Source of the DNA: JAGQRJ01 sp041402045
GTDB lineage: Bacteria; Planctomycetota; J058
Length of the DNA: 64,000 bases
NCBI GenBank assembly: GCA_041402045.1
Contig: JAWKSZ010000005.1
Coordinates: 1-64,000, forward strand
Direction of reading: 5' to 3'
Positions 62,149 through 64,000 of this stretch are shown one piece after another; position 1 is the first letter of the stretch; each line of letters opens with the position of its first letter. The notes under the pieces were generated by a model. That model was not told the DNA's origin and searched no databases. It was given only the letters and a program-made list of their open reading frames with translations. Both the position numbers and the translations under genes were made by a program.

Positions 62149-64000
62149 ATGAAGACCGAGCTCCCCGACCCGCTCTCCGACCGCGAGGCCGCGCTGCGCG
62201 CGCTGGGCAGCGCGCCCAGCGAGGACGACCTGCGCGCGTTCCTGCGCCGCGAGGATCGGGCGAGCTACCTGCAGGCGCTCGAGGACGCCAAGACGCTGGA
62301 GGCTGGCAGCCCCTGCCCCGTGACCGAGGCCCGGCGCAGCGCCCACGCCTCGGCCAAGAAGAAGGGCGCCGTGCTGCGCCTGCAGGCGACCAAGAGCCCG
62401 ATCAACGTGCTCGGCCCGTTGCTGGCGCGCCCCGAGCTCTCCGCCGAGGGCGCCGACGAGGTCTACGCCGCGCGCCCGAACGTGCTCGGCCGCGCCGTGG
62501 GCCTGAGCCTGGGCGCCGCGGTCGTGATCGTGGGCATGCTCGTGATCTTCGCGGGGCAGGAGGCCGAGACCGGCCAGGCGCGGCTGTTCGCGATCGGCGG
62601 CGCGCTGTTCCTGGGGGGCATGGGGTTCATTACCCAGGTCAACCTGCTGTTCAACCAGACCGCGGTCGGCCGCAAGATCTTCGAGGCCCGGCGCGTGGCG
62701 CGCGACGGGCAGCGCTTCGAGCCGCCCAAGCCGACCTGGCTCCAGCACAACCTCAAGGAGGTCGTGGTCGCGGCGGTGCTGTTCCTGATCGTGCGCCAGT
62801 TCGCCGCCGAGGCGTTCGTGATCCCCACGGGCTCCATGGCGCCCACGCTCTACGGGAACCACTTCCGCGTCGACTGCCCCGCGTGCGGCTTCAGCTTCGC
62901 CTTCGGCAAGCAGAAGAGCGAGGCCTACGCGCGGCCGGTCCCGCTGCAAGTCGAGTGCCCCACCTGCCACCACCTGTGGGAGTACTCCATGCAAGCCAGC
63001 GGCGTGGTGGGCGGGAGCAAGATCCTGGTCAACAAGCTGGCCTATCTGTTGCGCCCGCTCGAGCGCTACGAGGTCGCGGTGTTCCAGTTCCCCGAGGAGC
63101 CCTGGAACAACTACATCAAGCGGATCGTCGGGCTCCCGGGCGAGAAGCTCGCGATCGTGAACGGCGACGTCTACGCCGACGACGTGGTCACCCGCAAGCC
63201 AGACGACGTGCAGGACTCCGTGTGGCTCCCGGTCTACGACAGCGAGCACCTGGACCCTGCCGCCGAGCGCGAGTGGGTCGGGGTCAACGACACACGCTCG
63301 GACGCCTGGGCGCTGAGCGAGGACCGCACCCGGCTCACGTGCACGCCCCAGGAGCGCCCGTGCACCCTGCGCCTGCGCCGGGAGGTCCAGGACTTCTGCG
63401 GCTACAACCAGCTCGGCTCGCAGCGCTACGGACCCGTCGGCGACCAGCGCCTGCTGGCCACGGTCGACCTGGCGGCCGGCGCGACCTTGCGCCTCGGCGC
63501 GCGCTGCGGGCGCACGGTGTGGGGTCGCTTCGTGGGCGGCAGCGCCCAGGCCACCTTCGCGATCGAGGTCCAGGACGCCCAGGGCGCGCCGCGGGCGGTG
63601 GAGCAGATCGAGCGCCCGGGGCTCAGCGGCCCGACCGAGGTCGTGCTGGCCTACGCCGACCTGCGCGCGCGCCTGATCGTCGACGGCGAGACGGTGCTGA
63701 CCTGGGAGGACCCGGCCGCGGCGCCGATCGATCGCCTCTCGGACAAGGACCTCCAGGCCTACAGCCTGCTGGAGGTGAGCGGCGGGGAGGCGCGCTTCAC
63801 CCACCTCAAGGTGGACCGCGACATTTACTACCGCTCCTGGGGCGCGATCGATCCCTTGGCCAGCGACGAATACTTCGCCTGCGGTGACAACAGCCCCAAC
63901 AGCCTCGACAGCCGCGAGTGGGGGCCCCTCACCGACGATCACCTCCTGGGTCGCGCGATTCTGGTGTGGTATCCGATCCCGGACTGGGGCTTCATTCGCT
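62149..64000 (+). CDS. Second signal peptidase I paralogue, cut by window end
   Basis: ATG at 62149, two bases after the first paralogue; open for 617 codons to the window edge. Same architecture: two or three membrane helices, Ser229 ('PTGSMAPTLYG'), a four-Cys zinc ribbon ('CPACGFSF', 'CPTCHHLWEY'), Lys324 ('YIKRIVGLPGEK'), a jelly-roll-like insert ('ARLIVDGETVLTWED'), then 'CGDNSPNSLDSREWG' and 'LLGRAILVWYPIPDW'. It lacks the N-terminal Cys pairs of its neighbour apart from one 'SPCPV'. Tandem duplication followed by divergence, probably with different client sets. Confidence 0.9.
   Translation, partial: MKTELPDPLSDREAALRALGSAPSEDDLRAFLRREDRASYLQALEDAKTLEAGSPCPVTEARRSAHASAKKKGAVLRLQATKSPINVLGPLLARPELSAEGADEVYAARPNVLGRAVGLSLGAAVVIVGMLVIFAGQEAETGQARLFAIGGALFLGGMGFITQVNLLFNQTAVGRKIFEARRVARDGQRFEPPKPTWLQHNLKEVVVAAVLFLIVRQFAAEAFVIPTGSMAPTLYGNHFRVDCPACGFSFAFGKQKSEAYARPVPLQVECPTCHHLWEYSMQASGVVGGSKILVNKLAYLLRPLERYEVAVFQFPEEPWNNYIKRIVGLPGEKLAIVNGDVYADDVVTRKPDDVQDSVWLPVYDSEHLDPAAEREWVGVNDTRSDAWALSEDRTRLTCTPQERPCTLRLRREVQDFCGYNQLGSQRYGPVGDQRLLATVDLAAGATLRLGARCGRTVWGRFVGGSAQATFAIEVQDAQGAPRAVEQIERPGLSGPTEVVLAYADLRARLIVDGETVLTWEDPAAAPIDRLSDKDLQAYSLLEVSGGEARFTHLKVDRDIYYRSWGAIDPLASDEYFACGDNSPNSLDSREWGPLTDDHLLGRAILVWYPIPDWGFIR

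Overview
The window is a very GC-rich bacterial chromosome segment. Coding regions are dominated by G/C-ending codons, and GTG starts are about as common as ATG. I infer a Planctomycetota-type organism, not proven. The signs are several Hanks-type Ser/Thr kinases (one with a DLG in place of DFG), an FHA protein between two kinase-like folds, a prokaryotic RING-finger membrane protein, leucine-rich repeats of the 'TDAGL' type, HEAT-repeat proteins, a nucleoside transporter with an N-terminal extension, many small lipoproteins, and two unusually large signal peptidases in tandem. No rRNA, tRNA or CRISPR array was recognised.

Layout. 1-5,500 is an accessory patch: a transposase tail fragment, a small orphan gene, an IS with an orfA/orfB frameshift arrangement, and a three-gene transposase unit whose genes overlap by GTGA. 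5,526-14,442 holds a di-haem cytochrome, a membrane Ser/Thr kinase, a frameshifted MepA-like murein endopeptidase, a HEAT protein, infA (TTG start), a hotdog protein and an ACT-domain protein. 14,727-18,455 holds a PemK-like toxin overlapping a 202-residue unknown, an island of repeats bounded by inverted repeats, and a three-gene overlapping operon ending upstream in a DUF2203-like gene. 18,588-25,219 holds a lipoprotein, the double pseudokinase-FHA protein, repeats, and a FadL-like barrel downstream of a large lipoprotein with a possible lipid-binding (TULIP) fold.

26,174-31,965 holds a TetR regulator, an overlapping RluD/DUF72/RING operon, a frameshifted ornithine aminotransferase and two overlapping microproteins. 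31,973-37,596 is a minus-strand run with a broken LRR gene, a polar amino-acid ABC transporter (ATPase, permease, binding protein) and a heavily frameshifted nucleoside transporter. 37,724-44,306 holds a DUF502 protein, an HU-like protein, a broken kinase and a HEAT protein with charged tails. 44,715-51,763 (minus) holds a membrane protein pair and then the rimO-pgsA-SpoIIE phosphatase-anti-sigma kinase-STAS run, which looks like a complete partner-switching module. 51,956-64,000 holds FtsK, a tiny Asp/Ala-rich lipoprotein, a GT87-like membrane protein, a kinase, rdgB, lepA and two signal peptidase I paralogues; the last is cut by the window end.

Three sequence-level themes stand out. Operons are packed with 4-base start/stop overlaps (eleven by eye). 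Several genes begin 5-7 bases after a -10-like hexamer with no ribosome site, suggesting leaderless mRNAs. Synonymous choices appear to avoid CATC/GATG. Five genes carry apparent frameshifts, two of them many, so local sequence error must be considered before calling them true pseudogenes.
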